From Parelaphostrongylus tenuis (taxonomy: Eukaryota > Nematoda > Chromadorea > Rhabditida > Metastrongylidae): a stretch of 64,000 nucleotides of DNA. A model generated the notes under the pieces. The model saw nothing but the letters and a program-made list of their open reading frames with translations. It was not told the DNA's origin and ran no database searches. A program made the translations under genes and the position numbers. The stretch is from assembly GCA_019055375.1 (NCBI GenBank), contig JAHQIW010006337.1, positions 123,586 through 187,585 of the forward strand, in the 5' to 3' direction. This document shows, in pieces, positions 24,464 through 34,900 of the stretch (positions are counted from its first letter, which is position 1; every line of letters starts with the position of its first letter).

Positions 24464-24566
24464 CAATCTAAGCTCCCTATGCAGGCATGGCGGACGATTC
24501 GGTCTGTATAGAGTGGAGTTCGAAAATGTAGACGAAACTGCAGCATCATCATAGTTGTGACCAACA
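24464..24566 (-). CDS. Candidate internal exon, unrecognised
   Basis: Minus exon with acceptor AACACTTTAG (AG 24568-24567) and donor TTG/GTGAGT (24463). The 34 codons read VGHNYDDAAVSSTFSNSTLY then RPNRPPCLHRELRL, a typical soluble sequence; the other open frame over the same DNA is improbably hydrophobic. Enters in phase 2 and leaves in phase 0. It may belong to the same minus-strand gene as the exons at 25.4 and 26.8 kb, but the phases cannot be closed with what I see. Confidence 0.45.
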
Positions 24567-25428
24567 CTAAAGTGTTAAAGACACGGATTACTAATCGGGA
24601 CAAAACGTCGAAACACAGCACTATCAGAAATGTATATATAGGTGTAGTATCAACAATGCAGTGAAAAAATTCACCATTACTATGGCTATTTCTATACCTT
24701 TTCGCCAACAATATTTGCAAACTAACTGCATCAATGAGACAAAAGTGAATACAGAAAATCTGCTGGATGATAAAACTGCTTGCAAGAAAGATTTCCACCC
24801 TCGACGATATCTAGCGATAGTAGATTTTACTGATTACCAAATAGAGAATCACGAGATTTGACTACTGACCATTTACAGTTGACGAAAAATTGACAATTAG
24901 ATGATTGAGAAAGGCCATTTTCTCACTTACTGACTGATAGATGACCAAAAATCACTGGATAACAAACTCAAAGTGAGATGCTACACACGGTGAGTACCAA
25001 GTTGACTTTTTCCTGGCACGCGGTTCGGTGAACCTGGATAGCGGGTCAGGCTCGAATGACAATGTTATAGCTTTCTAATGCAATTTGGATTTTCATCGTC
25101 ACTAAAGGACTGGTGAAAGATAGAATATCATTGGAAAAAGTATAATAAAGCTATTCTTAGTTGAAACAACGCCAAAATCTCCTAATTAACAATAAAGAAT
25201 TGTTTGCCGAAAATGGTACTGCATACTACGTATAAATTTATACTCTACGACGTCACTGTTATTGTAAATCCTTTTTCGAAACTATGTATTTTGATGTAAA
25301 CTGATTGCTGATACTAATTATAAATTTTTTGTGTACAATAGTAAAGCTGCTAAACGTATATTGTAAGAATGAACATTCAAGTAGAACGAGAAAACGAATA
25401 ATGAAATCAGTCGTATCGACATGAGTAC

Positions 25429-25496
25429 CGCATTTGTATCGGGGCGCGCATCCAATACAGTAGGCCTCAGTAAGCTGTGACACGGAGCGGCAATTA
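25429..25496 (-). CDS. Candidate short exon, Cys-rich reading
   Basis: A strong acceptor TTTTATCCCAG (AG 25498-25497) starts a frame reading NCRSVSQLTEAYCIGCAPRY. Entry phase 2 would accept the exon ending at 26744 in phase 2. The donor (GTACTC) is poor, and a second frame (IAAPCHSLLRPTVLDARPDT) is equally open, so frame and 3' edge are uncertain. Confidence 0.3.
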
Positions 25497-26743
25497 CTGG
25501 GATAAAAACAGCCCACGCGGTACTCAACGCGTTAAAGTGTAACAAGCAGCTCTATTTACATTGAACAACTCAGACAATTGAACAAGTTCACTCCAAAATT
25601 TAAAAAAAAATGAAAAGTAAAATAAAAAGAAATCCTGAAGTTTCGAGAATAATCCTCCGTCATATCGGAGTATTACCACATGAGAACCCATTTTAAGCGG
25701 CTCATTTACTAGAGCACCTTTACCCACTGAAACACGAATCACAATGTCAATGTCAAAGATAAGATTTTTAAAACTTGAAACTTTCTCAAAATTTCTCTCC
25801 AGCGAGGTTTCGAAATGTGAAGTTCGACATTTCTAATTAGAGTCTAAGGGTTAACCAGTAATAACAACAACTTCCACCCTCCTCGTAACAAAACACTGAG
25901 TGTCAATTTATGACGACCTCAAAGCTTCAGGAAATGTATTGTCTGCCCGAGTGTTAGAGCGCAAATTGTGCACGATGACACGGTACTCCTAATGACTGGT
26001 GGAAAAGAGTAACAAATAAAACTCTTCTCAATTAAATATTAATATCATACAGCTCAAAGCCGCAGCAAGAAATACATCACTATGATTAGTTAGTACACAA
26101 CACCCGATGCTGGCTACTGAGTAGAACGGCGGCTAACTCTATGTCGATTAGTGACGTGTCGATTAAAAATTGACAATATCTTTCTATAAATGAGGAATTC
26201 TAGCGGTTTAAAACACTACAGCATCGCAGAAAAGACTATGCATAGTGTTCTTAGGGTAGTGTTTTTATGTATGATACCACTTGCTTCACGTTACTATGGT
26301 TAATCGTACATCAACATTGCTGTTAGCTTTTGGAAGTGCTCCGTCGTTACTGCCATAAAAACGACCATCTTGTTGGTATATTTCCGCATTTTTTACACTC
26401 GCCCATTCCGCAGTAGTTATGAGCGCGGTTCGGTTCGAATAAATAACGAATCCTAGATAAACTGCTCATTCTTAAATTCGTTCGAAAAAAACTTTTGGAA
26501 CAATAAGGATAGAAAAAAGAATTTCGCCAATAACGTAAGATATAACATTTCTAATGGGGCATGCTACCGACTGGATACATAAAATGCGACAAAGAGTTTT
26601 TTATGGTAAAAAAAATTATTGTGAAAAACGGTAAGTGATTGCGATGGACTTCGCTCATTTTGCAAAACCACAAGCATGTATGGCACACAAATCATGTAGA
26701 GAACCATGTTCTGATAGAAAATAATGCAAAAAAGATAACCTAC

Positions 26744-26835
26744 CGTAGAGTTATATCTGCATCACTCGTGTCACTGACTGCTGGCGACGATGTTACCGTA
26801 TTGTTGTCATCCGTGGACCATCGGCTATTACTCAT
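26744..26835 (-). CDS. Candidate first coding exon, Ser/Thr/Asp-rich
   Basis: Minus ATG at 26835-26833 opens MSNSRWSTDDNNTVTSSPAV then SDTSDADITL and stops at a strong donor CTACG/GTAGGT (26743). Composition is that of an acidic, disordered N-terminus. No good spliced-leader acceptor is visible directly upstream (AACAAAAG only). Family not recognised. Confidence 0.42.
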
Positions 26836-27963
26836 GCTTACTTTTGTTTAACAATACTCAAAAATTGCTTGTGGATCAACTCCACGTTGTTGAACAGTTA
26901 TTAAACACAAGTACGCATAAAGATGACCAAGATATGAGAACTGTAAAAGTAATAAGCATCAGTCATGCAGGTCAATGAAATAATGAACAAAATGGAGAAC
27001 TGAAACTTTCTTCAAGCCGCGAATTGAGAAAAATACCTACACTAAAATATAAATGGCTAAAAATGGCAGCTAAACTACAAACTCTGATCTCCCACAAGAT
27101 TTAACACGTGCGTTTCTTCATCAGGTATAAACGGAGCTTAACACCGACAGAAACAACAGTTTTTGAGTTATCCAGTAATTTCATTTCATGAGCACTTCAA
27201 TATGAACGTAACAACTTTCGAAATTGTAAATGCAGATCACTCAAACGTCTAATTTAAGCGTATCCTAAACACACGATCAAATACCACTTGATAGAAAACT
27301 AGATATAAATTACTTAGTCATACGTTAAACTAGAAAAAATCAACAGTATAACAGTGAAAGCAAGCTTTCTGATATACAATCTCATTTTATAACGTGCGAA
27401 GAATAAGAAAGGCAGCAACATGCCAAACTTGTTACTGGTCAAAACTCGAAAAGCAGTTCTGCTTAATATTATCATGATCAAGATGATGTGTGACTAATGC
27501 ACGAGAATAGTGCCGAAATCACGACAAAGAAGAACTGGAAACGACCGATACACCCGCAACGAAACACATGTTTCCGTGCAAGCAGTGCGCACCGATTAAC
27601 GAGCGACAGAACTACAAGGCAATCGAAAGGCGTCGATTACCCACTGGTTCTCGTCGTTGTCGTTATAGTGTAATGTAGGGAAACACAATGAGAAACATGA
27701 CAAGGTGAAAAACGGAAGTATTTTTGGAGGCAATATTAATTCAATCAGTTCACTACAACAACGAGACTTAGGACTCGCAAAACAAATGAGATGTGATACC
27801 AATGAGCTCAGCTTTCGGTTACCTTCCACTTGATCAAAGTAGTGGTATAACAATACACCAACAGAAACGTAGGTAATGGTGCTTGGACGTGATATCTCTT
27901 CCAAAAAAGAAAAAAAGTAACAGAAAACAAGACCACCTAAGTAAATTTTCGCTGTCCAACCGG

Positions 27964-28080
27964 CTACTTGAATCGCTGTCGTACTTTGTTGTACTTATCG
28001 GTGAGGCGATCCACGCCGGAAGCAAAACGCTTGTACCCGTCGGCAATATGAGAACAAGCGACCAATAATATAGCGTAGGT
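27964..28080 (-). CDS. Candidate terminal exon, charged helical C-terminus
   Basis: Minus exon with acceptor GACGCAACAG (AG 28082-28081), phase 0, reading TYAILLVACSHIADGYKRFA then SGVDRLTDKYNKVRQRFK and TAG at 27966-27964. The heptad-like pattern suggests an alpha-helical tail. No poly(A) signal was checked with certainty and no upstream exon was found. A donor-like GTACGA inside (after YNK) is an alternative end. Confidence 0.38.
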   Translation of the reverse strand, partial: TYAILLVACSHIADGYKRFASGVDRLTDKYNKVRQRFK

Positions 28081-28389
28081 CTGTTGCGTCAGTTTAACGC
28101 CGTATAGAAGCACATCTTTGGACACCGTGAGTACGAGAATCTGAAGCAGATGTAACAGTGCCCAAGACTATATATCAATTTCGTCATAAAGAGAATATTT
28201 AATGCTTTTCCTGATGAACAGATGCGAGGTTGTCCTATGTTCGAGTGTTTTTAGAAACCTCGTTTTTGAACTTCGATATATATGCATGGACTAATTTAGT
28301 CTTCGAGGTTTTGTATGTCAGTAATGGCTTATGCACGTTTCCGCGATCTCGCTCGCTTCAAGTCTTTAAGAATATATTGAAGTTCAAAA

Positions 28390-28640
28390 AACGAGATTTT
28401 TGAAAACAGTCGAATAAAAAACAATATCTATATCACAGATGACAGCCGTGTGCCATTGATTGTAGAAGGCCCGGTTGCCAGGTTTTAATAACGGTTTCCC
28501 CCTTCCCTGTTGTGCAGGGTGAGTGGTGGAGTTTGTAGCTCTGACGAGGCGAGCGAAATCACCAAAACGTACGTAGGCCACTGACATGTCAAAAACTCGC
28601 AAGGCCAAAACCAATCTTTGAGGACATATAGAAGATTTGA
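28390..28640 (+). repeat. Dispersed repeat, family D (core 28541-28568)
   Basis: Contains CTGACGAGGCGAGCGAAATC and CACCAAAACGTACGTAGGCC, also found in variant form at 29.83, 41.18 and 61.40 kb. Left flank (GAAAACAGTCGAATA) equals the right flank of the 29.8 kb copy, which implies an underlying longer repeat unit. Confidence 0.6.
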
Positions 28641-29370
28641 AGTTGTCCTAGTAAAGTTTATAGAATATCACTCTGTAGGACAAAACAATGGCTAACGTTT
28701 TGGCAATAATGCCTTCGTCAGAGTCTGTGAAGTCGCAGTCAAATACTTTCGTAACAGCAGCAGAAAAACGATTGAAATTCCGTTTCGCCCAGTAAACAAC
28801 TACGTCGTGAAAACACTTGCCGTGTTGCTATTTTAAGTCTTTCAGCTGATCATTGAAGACAAGCAGCACAGAGCATTGCATAAGGTAGGAAGGTGTCTGT
28901 ATCAGCTCAGAAAATTATAAACTTTAATGAACAATTGAAAGACTTGAAAACAACAAAACTGTGAGTGTTCCAAAATAAAGTCATATATTTGGTGAACCAA
29001 AATTTGTTTATTACGTTTTGCTGGTGTTACGAAAGTATTTGACCAAGCACATTTCGAGTCATTTTGACCTTTTGAAACTCTGAACAAGGCGATACCGCCG
29101 AAAAGCCAGCCATTATTTCATTAGACTGAGTTGTGTGCAGTGAATTCTGTAATTAATAACCCGACATATGTATGTCAAGAAAAACACTGGAACAAAAGTT
29201 CCGCGGTGTTAATCGGCGGACAATCACATGAAATTTCTTTTTTTCACCGCTAGAACCGGTTCAATAGAAAGAAACTTTGCTTATTTCACCGCTAGAAGCG
29301 GTTGATGGAAAAAAATTCTGTTTGATCATCTAGTACTCAATATCTGTTAGCGTGACTGGGTTCAATATTG

Positions 29371-29575
29371 ATACTGACTACTCGTGTCATACTGTTAACG
29401 GTTAGTTGCTGACAAGTAAATGCGTTGTAGCGTAAAAGAGTGGTTTCAAAACACACACCCGTGGTACAACAGCTCAAGCACGCACCCTAGGATAGGGTCA
29501 AATGTGGGTTCGAATCCCACTTGATGTAAAAGTTTTGCACACCGCTCTACATCAGTGGGTATAATCTTATAAATT
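29371..29575 (+). mobile_element. SINE-B copy with intact B box and T arm
   Basis: From about 29457 a tRNA-like segment has ACCCT/AGGGT as an anticodon-arm-like stem and a perfect T arm GTGGG TTCGAAT CCCAC with a consensus pol III B box. The 5' flank (AAATGCGTTGTAGCG) and tail (AAGTTTTGCACACCGCTC) match the copy at 43.4 kb (TAATGCGTTGCAGCG, AAGTTTTGCAGATCACTC). Confidence 0.65.
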
Positions 29576-29799
29576 GTCATATAGTAAATATATCTGGCTG
29601 GTGGTTTTCACTAGTTTGGCAAAACATTGTAAAAACGAAAGATCGAATTGGTTACAATACCTCTACGAAATAGATTGGACAAGAAGAAATGAAGAGTGTC
29701 TACATCATAATTGACATCCATGCGCTTTCGACTGTAAAAAAAGACTCTGACAACATTCCATGTCGTCAAGTCTTGAACACTGCATTTCCCTTTACTACG

Positions 29800-29960
29800 A
29801 GGTACGTTGACTAGGGGGGGGGGGGGGTGGGACACTGACGATGTGAGCGAGATCACCAAAACAAAGGTAAGCCGATGGGGTGCCAAAACCTCGAAAATGG
29901 ATAAACCACCTTTCTGAACTTGCTCAAGCTCTGAAAAACCAGGTTTTGTTAACAGTCGAA
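29800..29960 (+). repeat. Dispersed repeat family D, second copy, with 14-base G run
   Basis: ACACTGACGATGTGAGCGAG followed by ATCACCAAAAC. A homopolymer G tract of about 14 bases lies just upstream. Confidence 0.55.
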
Positions 29961-30046
29961 TAGAGAGAATGAAATGAGTCTTTTTCGGTCTCTTTTCTAT
30001 CGATCTCGGCCATGAACAATAGCTTACTGTCAAAGAATTACATATA

Positions 30047-31355
30047 CGGGTTGCGAAAGAAGTTCTGCCAACTATTACTTCGTTTAGTTTAGCATTAATA
30101 CAATATTTTTTTACTAAGTATGATAATTTCATTGGATTCTTTGCTCAGTTTTCGTCTAGGATTTGTTTTGTTTGTCTGTTTTCAGTTGTCATAAAGTTGA
30201 GAATCGTAAAAACGGACGCATCGCAGTAGTTAAGCTGCTTGAAGAGGAATGAAAACGGTCGATAGTTACAAATCGACTGGTTCCAAACCAACAAGTGTCT
30301 ACAGAGTCGTGAAAAATTTCAAAGACTGGAGGAATTGTGGGCCACACCAGCAAGAGGTCGTTCAACCACCTCGGCTACTCCTGAAAACATTCAAAAGATC
30401 CGTTGCCAAGTTTAACAAAATTCGGAGCGTTTGATGCGCTTAGTGGCTCGGGAAGCTCGGAATCAGCGAGGGGAGCGTCCGAAAGATTGCCAAACATAAG
30501 CTGAAGCTGCGCGGTCACAAAATAGGTCGTGTTCGTTTTTTGAGGAACAGATGGAAGAAAAATGATTTTCAAAAGCTCATCGAATCATTCGTTTGATAGC
30601 TGGTGCTCGAAGGTGCTTTTTACGGATGAGAAGAATTTCACGGTCGAACAACTTCACAATCGCCAGAATGGAGGCCAACTTCTCGAGAAGGCCAACAGAA
30701 GTCCATAGTAGCAAAACCCATAGGCCGCAGTGATTTTCTGGTCTCAGTGATGGTCTGGGCCGGCAATACGCCACCGGAAAGACGCTGTTGGTCTTCATCA
30801 TCAGAAACGTCATTATCAACAATACTAGCCATCAGCAGCAGGTTTTACGGACTTACTCTGGAGCCTCACGCTACTTGACACTTTGCTACAGATGAAATTA
30901 CACTTCAGCAGGACTGGGTTCGAGCGCATTCGGACCACTACTATGATTACCATCTGTCAAGAGCTGTTTGCAGGCGTTTGGAAGAGGACATTTGGCCGTC
31001 AAACTTACCGGACGTCAACCTAATGGATTGCTCCGTGTGGTCCATACTAGAGGAAGAAGTATCGCCTACTCGATACACCGTAGACGAGCTTAAAACAGCT
31101 TTGACACGCGATTGGGACGAAATTATAGTGGAAAAGTGTGCGAACATCGTTGGAAATTTTCGTAAGCTATTTCGTAAATGTATAGAGGCCAAAGGAGGCA
31201 ATCTTGAGAACTTGTTATACACTTTGTTGCTTATTGTTACGATTATTGATTTGGAAAACGTAATTATTCCTTCGATTGAGTGAATTTGTCTGTTTATACG
31301 ATATTTTCTTACTGTTGAGATATCTGAAAATTTGACAGAACTTTTCTTGCACCCC
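30047..31355 (+). mobile_element. maT-type (DD37D) Tc1/mariner transposon, decayed, both TIRs present
   Basis: TIRs CGGGTTGCGAAAGAAGTTCT and the inverse of AGAACTTTTCTTGCACCCC are both flanked by TA, the Tc1/mariner target. Plus-strand frames give an N-terminal HTH region (YKSTGSKPTSVYRVVKNFKD), the first catalytic Asp in FTDEKNF, the second in QQDWVRAHSD, and the third in WPSNLPDVNLMDCSVW. Counting from the second Asp to the D of LMD gives 37 intervening residues, the maT signature. Frameshifts and stops break the ORF (for example after RSV at 30434), so it is inactive. The last ORF, about 30978-31283, is intact and includes the third D. Confidence 0.85.
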
Positions 31356-31359
31356 TACT

Positions 31360-31980
31360 TGCCATTTTTGTCAATTTAGGGAATTATGCTTATGTTTGTG
31401 CATTGAACATGTCTAAAAGTGCAAACATTGAAAGAATGACTTTTTATTTATTTAGATCCTGATATGCAATTGATATCACTTATGATGCGATTTTAATCGA
31501 ACTTACTCACATACATCTTAGTCTCGTCCTTTCCTACTGCAAGTTTTTGCTTCGTTCTGACACTTTCGTGAAATATTTTCTTATCATGACCAGACATTAG
31601 AGACAAAAGTTCTTGGAAATGGTTGTAGTTGAACATACAACTTCAGAACGAAAACCATTAATTTATTTAACAACGCACAGAAATAGACGAGTGAGAGAAA
31701 AGCACTCAGGCACTAGGCATTCGCTTCATAATGCATTGGAAGACCTGCTGGAGGAACACCAGAAATTTTGGTTTTGAAGACAAATTGCCTCAAAAGTGCC
31801 AAATCACTAAGTGAACGACATGAGAACGCCATAGAAAAGCTACATGTGCGCTCCATAAAAAAACTTCACAAATGAACTTACATCATATTTATAAAAAGGA
31901 CTGTTATTTTCGCACCATAGCTCGTAAGAACGTATTATCCAGATAAGCAGGAATTAACTAGCAACCACACCTATTCGTCT
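31360..31980. other. Intergenic stretch downstream of the C3orf33-family gene
   Basis: A minus segment near 31.54 kb (KQKLAVGKDETKMY before GTGAGT) might be another exon, but I could not connect it. Otherwise nothing recognised. Confidence 0.35.
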
Positions 31981-31986
31981 CTCGAC

Positions 31987-34900
31987 TCAATTAGGTAGTC
32001 CCACGATAGCTATGAATGAAAGGAATCTCTTTCCTAAGAAAAGCCACTCCTTAGTGAATCTCAGGCTGCCCAATTTAAAGATTAATGGTGCTATCACAGG
32101 GGATAAAAACTCACCAAGAATTTAGTTATAGGAGCACCAAGAATAATCTGACGAAATTGTGATGGATATGATCGGACCGACTCGACCCATGAATCACGTT
32201 CCCACAAGCCAACGCCACGTCGATCAGCTATCTGTAAGCTTCAGTAATCAAAGCAATAAGGAACTCTGCTATGATCCCATATATGGATATAAGACCACAG
32301 AAGTGACTTTCGAGGAATATGACTAAACCCTACCTTAGAAAACTTCCGAGCTAATAAAAGATCAGAATCTAATCAAGATACAATGCACTTGGCTGAACCT
32401 CAATCGAGCTCTTAGCTCTTCATAGACACACTGATATAGGATACATAAAAATTGTTACAAATTAAAATGAAACAAGCAACAGAAAAAGGGTTTTTACCAA
32501 ATTACAGACTAGCGCACAGTACTCTTAGAGAAAAAGCTGGTTATATCTGTGGAATGTCTTAGTTATGCAAAATTAGTCGAAATCATATCTCTTCAACAAA
32601 TTTTTTATATCATTTTAGGCACGTGGGAGCTACACAACACTCATAGTCACAAAAATAGTACAAAAAAAATTCCATGGTCAGATATATTTGTGTCAGTGGA
32701 CTTCGTTACAATCAGTAATAAACGTCAATAAGGTGTTAGTGGATAAGGTCAGCTGAACAAAAAAACCTCGAGGATAAAGGTATGGAACATGAATCCTGGT
32801 TATGAAAAAACGTCATCTTATCTTTAATATAAATCAAGACGTCAACGTATCAGTTGACAATAAAGAATTAGTAATATGGAAAATGGAAGAAGAATGCAGT
32901 GAAATGCGTTCGATAAAAGATAGAATGTGTAGAAGCATTTATATTTCGCGATTCTGTATAATTATCCGGTCCACGCTGACTACCAAACGACTGAAGATAA
33001 CGGCTCTTTTAACGACGAGCGAAACGAGATCAAAAACGAGCGAAACAGGATAGAAATTTTCCTTCATATCCATGTGTAAGTACTTCTTAATGAAAGACTT
33101 TGAAAAGTGGATTTATTTAAGACAGTATGAAACTCTGCAGAATCAGTATCCAGAATTGTCTGAAAGTGTAGCAGCATTGAGTTGATACATCGGTAGACCA
33201 CCGTAAGCGTATTGTAATGGTCAAATTCAATCACCTCAAACGACGCATAAATGTAGGCGAATAAAGGGCGCACCTCTCAGCATTGATCAACGCTAGGAAC
33301 TTTATTCCTTTGAATTTTCAAAATTAGTAATGAGATTATTGAAAAGCGGTCGATATGGCTATAGAGATGCTGTTCGAAAGAGCCTAGTAAACCTGGGAGG
33401 TACCCAGCAATTTAACCACGCGTTACAACAACAAATTTAAGAGAGGAAAAACTATTAGCCCACTTAACCCTTTGAAAGCCACCGTTGATAGGCCGGCGCC
33501 GCGTCGTCACTGGCTCTGCAATCGCAGACAGGATCATCTGCATGTCCGTTCATGGATGTCTGGCCACCAGCCTACCTTTCCACGAGGCGCGACGCTGCCA
33601 TTACAGTAGCTGAAGGGGATCTGACGTCGCGCGAGTTGATGCTCAACGTTCCATACGGTCCATAAAGGGTTAAGGGAACAATAGTAGACAGAAAATTGAG
33701 TTGCAGGAGAATTGAAGCATAGAAAAATCTACTACGAAAAAGATAAACACCCGCTGTAAAACAAAAGAACCAACTTTACTAACTTTTGATCAATGACATC
33801 AATTTCCTAAAGGGATAAAAACTAAAAGATCACTGGGAACTTCAAAACTCACTTTTTCACTCATCAGTAGTCGATTGATCAGTCTGGAATATGCTGGAAT
33901 CGATTGTAAAGCTTTCAGATGGCGCAATGATTCAGGCGGAGGCACACGAGCATAACCACGACGTACCACTTCCACATTGAGATTCAACCGATTGAATGCG
34001 TTCTATAACGACAGCGAGATCAAAGACGATATAGCACTGTCATTCTGGAAAACTTCAAAAAATCCAGAACAGAGGAAATAAGCAACCTTTAGATATCAGT
34101 TAATGAAAGGGTATTCCCTAAATCTTCTATTTCCTCAGTATCTCGTTGTTCCCAACAGATTATAATTTCTACGAAAACAAGTTCTATGCCAAAACTGCAC
34201 TGATAAGCAGCAATCAGATTCTTTCTGTCTCCAAAAAACTCATGACAAGTTTCCAAACCTTTTCGCTCTAATAAACTACAAAAACTGTCTACTTAACCCA
34301 CTTTTTTCACGGTTACATCTGCATCCACTGAATCCACTGAGTCATCGCTAGGCTGGAAAATTGATGACACATTGTATACAGTATTGTGGCGTATTACACA
34401 TAGAAAACATAATAATTCAATAAATTTAAAGAATACTTCCGGGAAACATAGTTATGAGAAAAACAACTCCGCATTCGTTTTTACCTTTTCGGGCAGCAGT
34501 TGATCGATTGCACACGCAACTCTCAGAAGCAGCACGTGATTTTTGCTATTCAACTTGGGGTTTTTCACTCAAAAACGAAAGGCTTGTGTTTTTTGTGTTA
34601 CTCTGATACGACTATGATTTTCTCTACATTACCTTATGCTTTTCGTGCATATACAACTTTTCTGTACTATAGAAACTTTGAATGCGAAATGTATCTTCGT
34701 TCTTCTCTTATAGCGTTCAATGATAACCTTTCAAAAAACCAATTACAGTCTCGAAATCCTCAAGATACGGGCTATCAAAAGACCAGTGAGAGTTTGGCGA
34801 AGATCCATATACGAGCTCCAGCTGAGCTAATAAAGCGAACTAAGTGTGATACATACTTTTATTTTCGCTGCTGCAAAGTAATAGAAAAGATTTTTCAAAA

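Noticed and set aside
28541..28568. CTGAYGA...GAAAC resemblance of repeat D to a hammerhead ribozyme core
   Set aside because: The essential G before AAAC is A in three of four copies (CACCAAAAC) and the fourth reads GACAC; stem II has mismatches and I find no convincing stems I and III or cleavage triplet.
29457..29525. True tRNA gene
   Set aside because: B box and T arm are good but acceptor and anticodon arms do not form a standard tRNA; flanks match other SINE-B copies.
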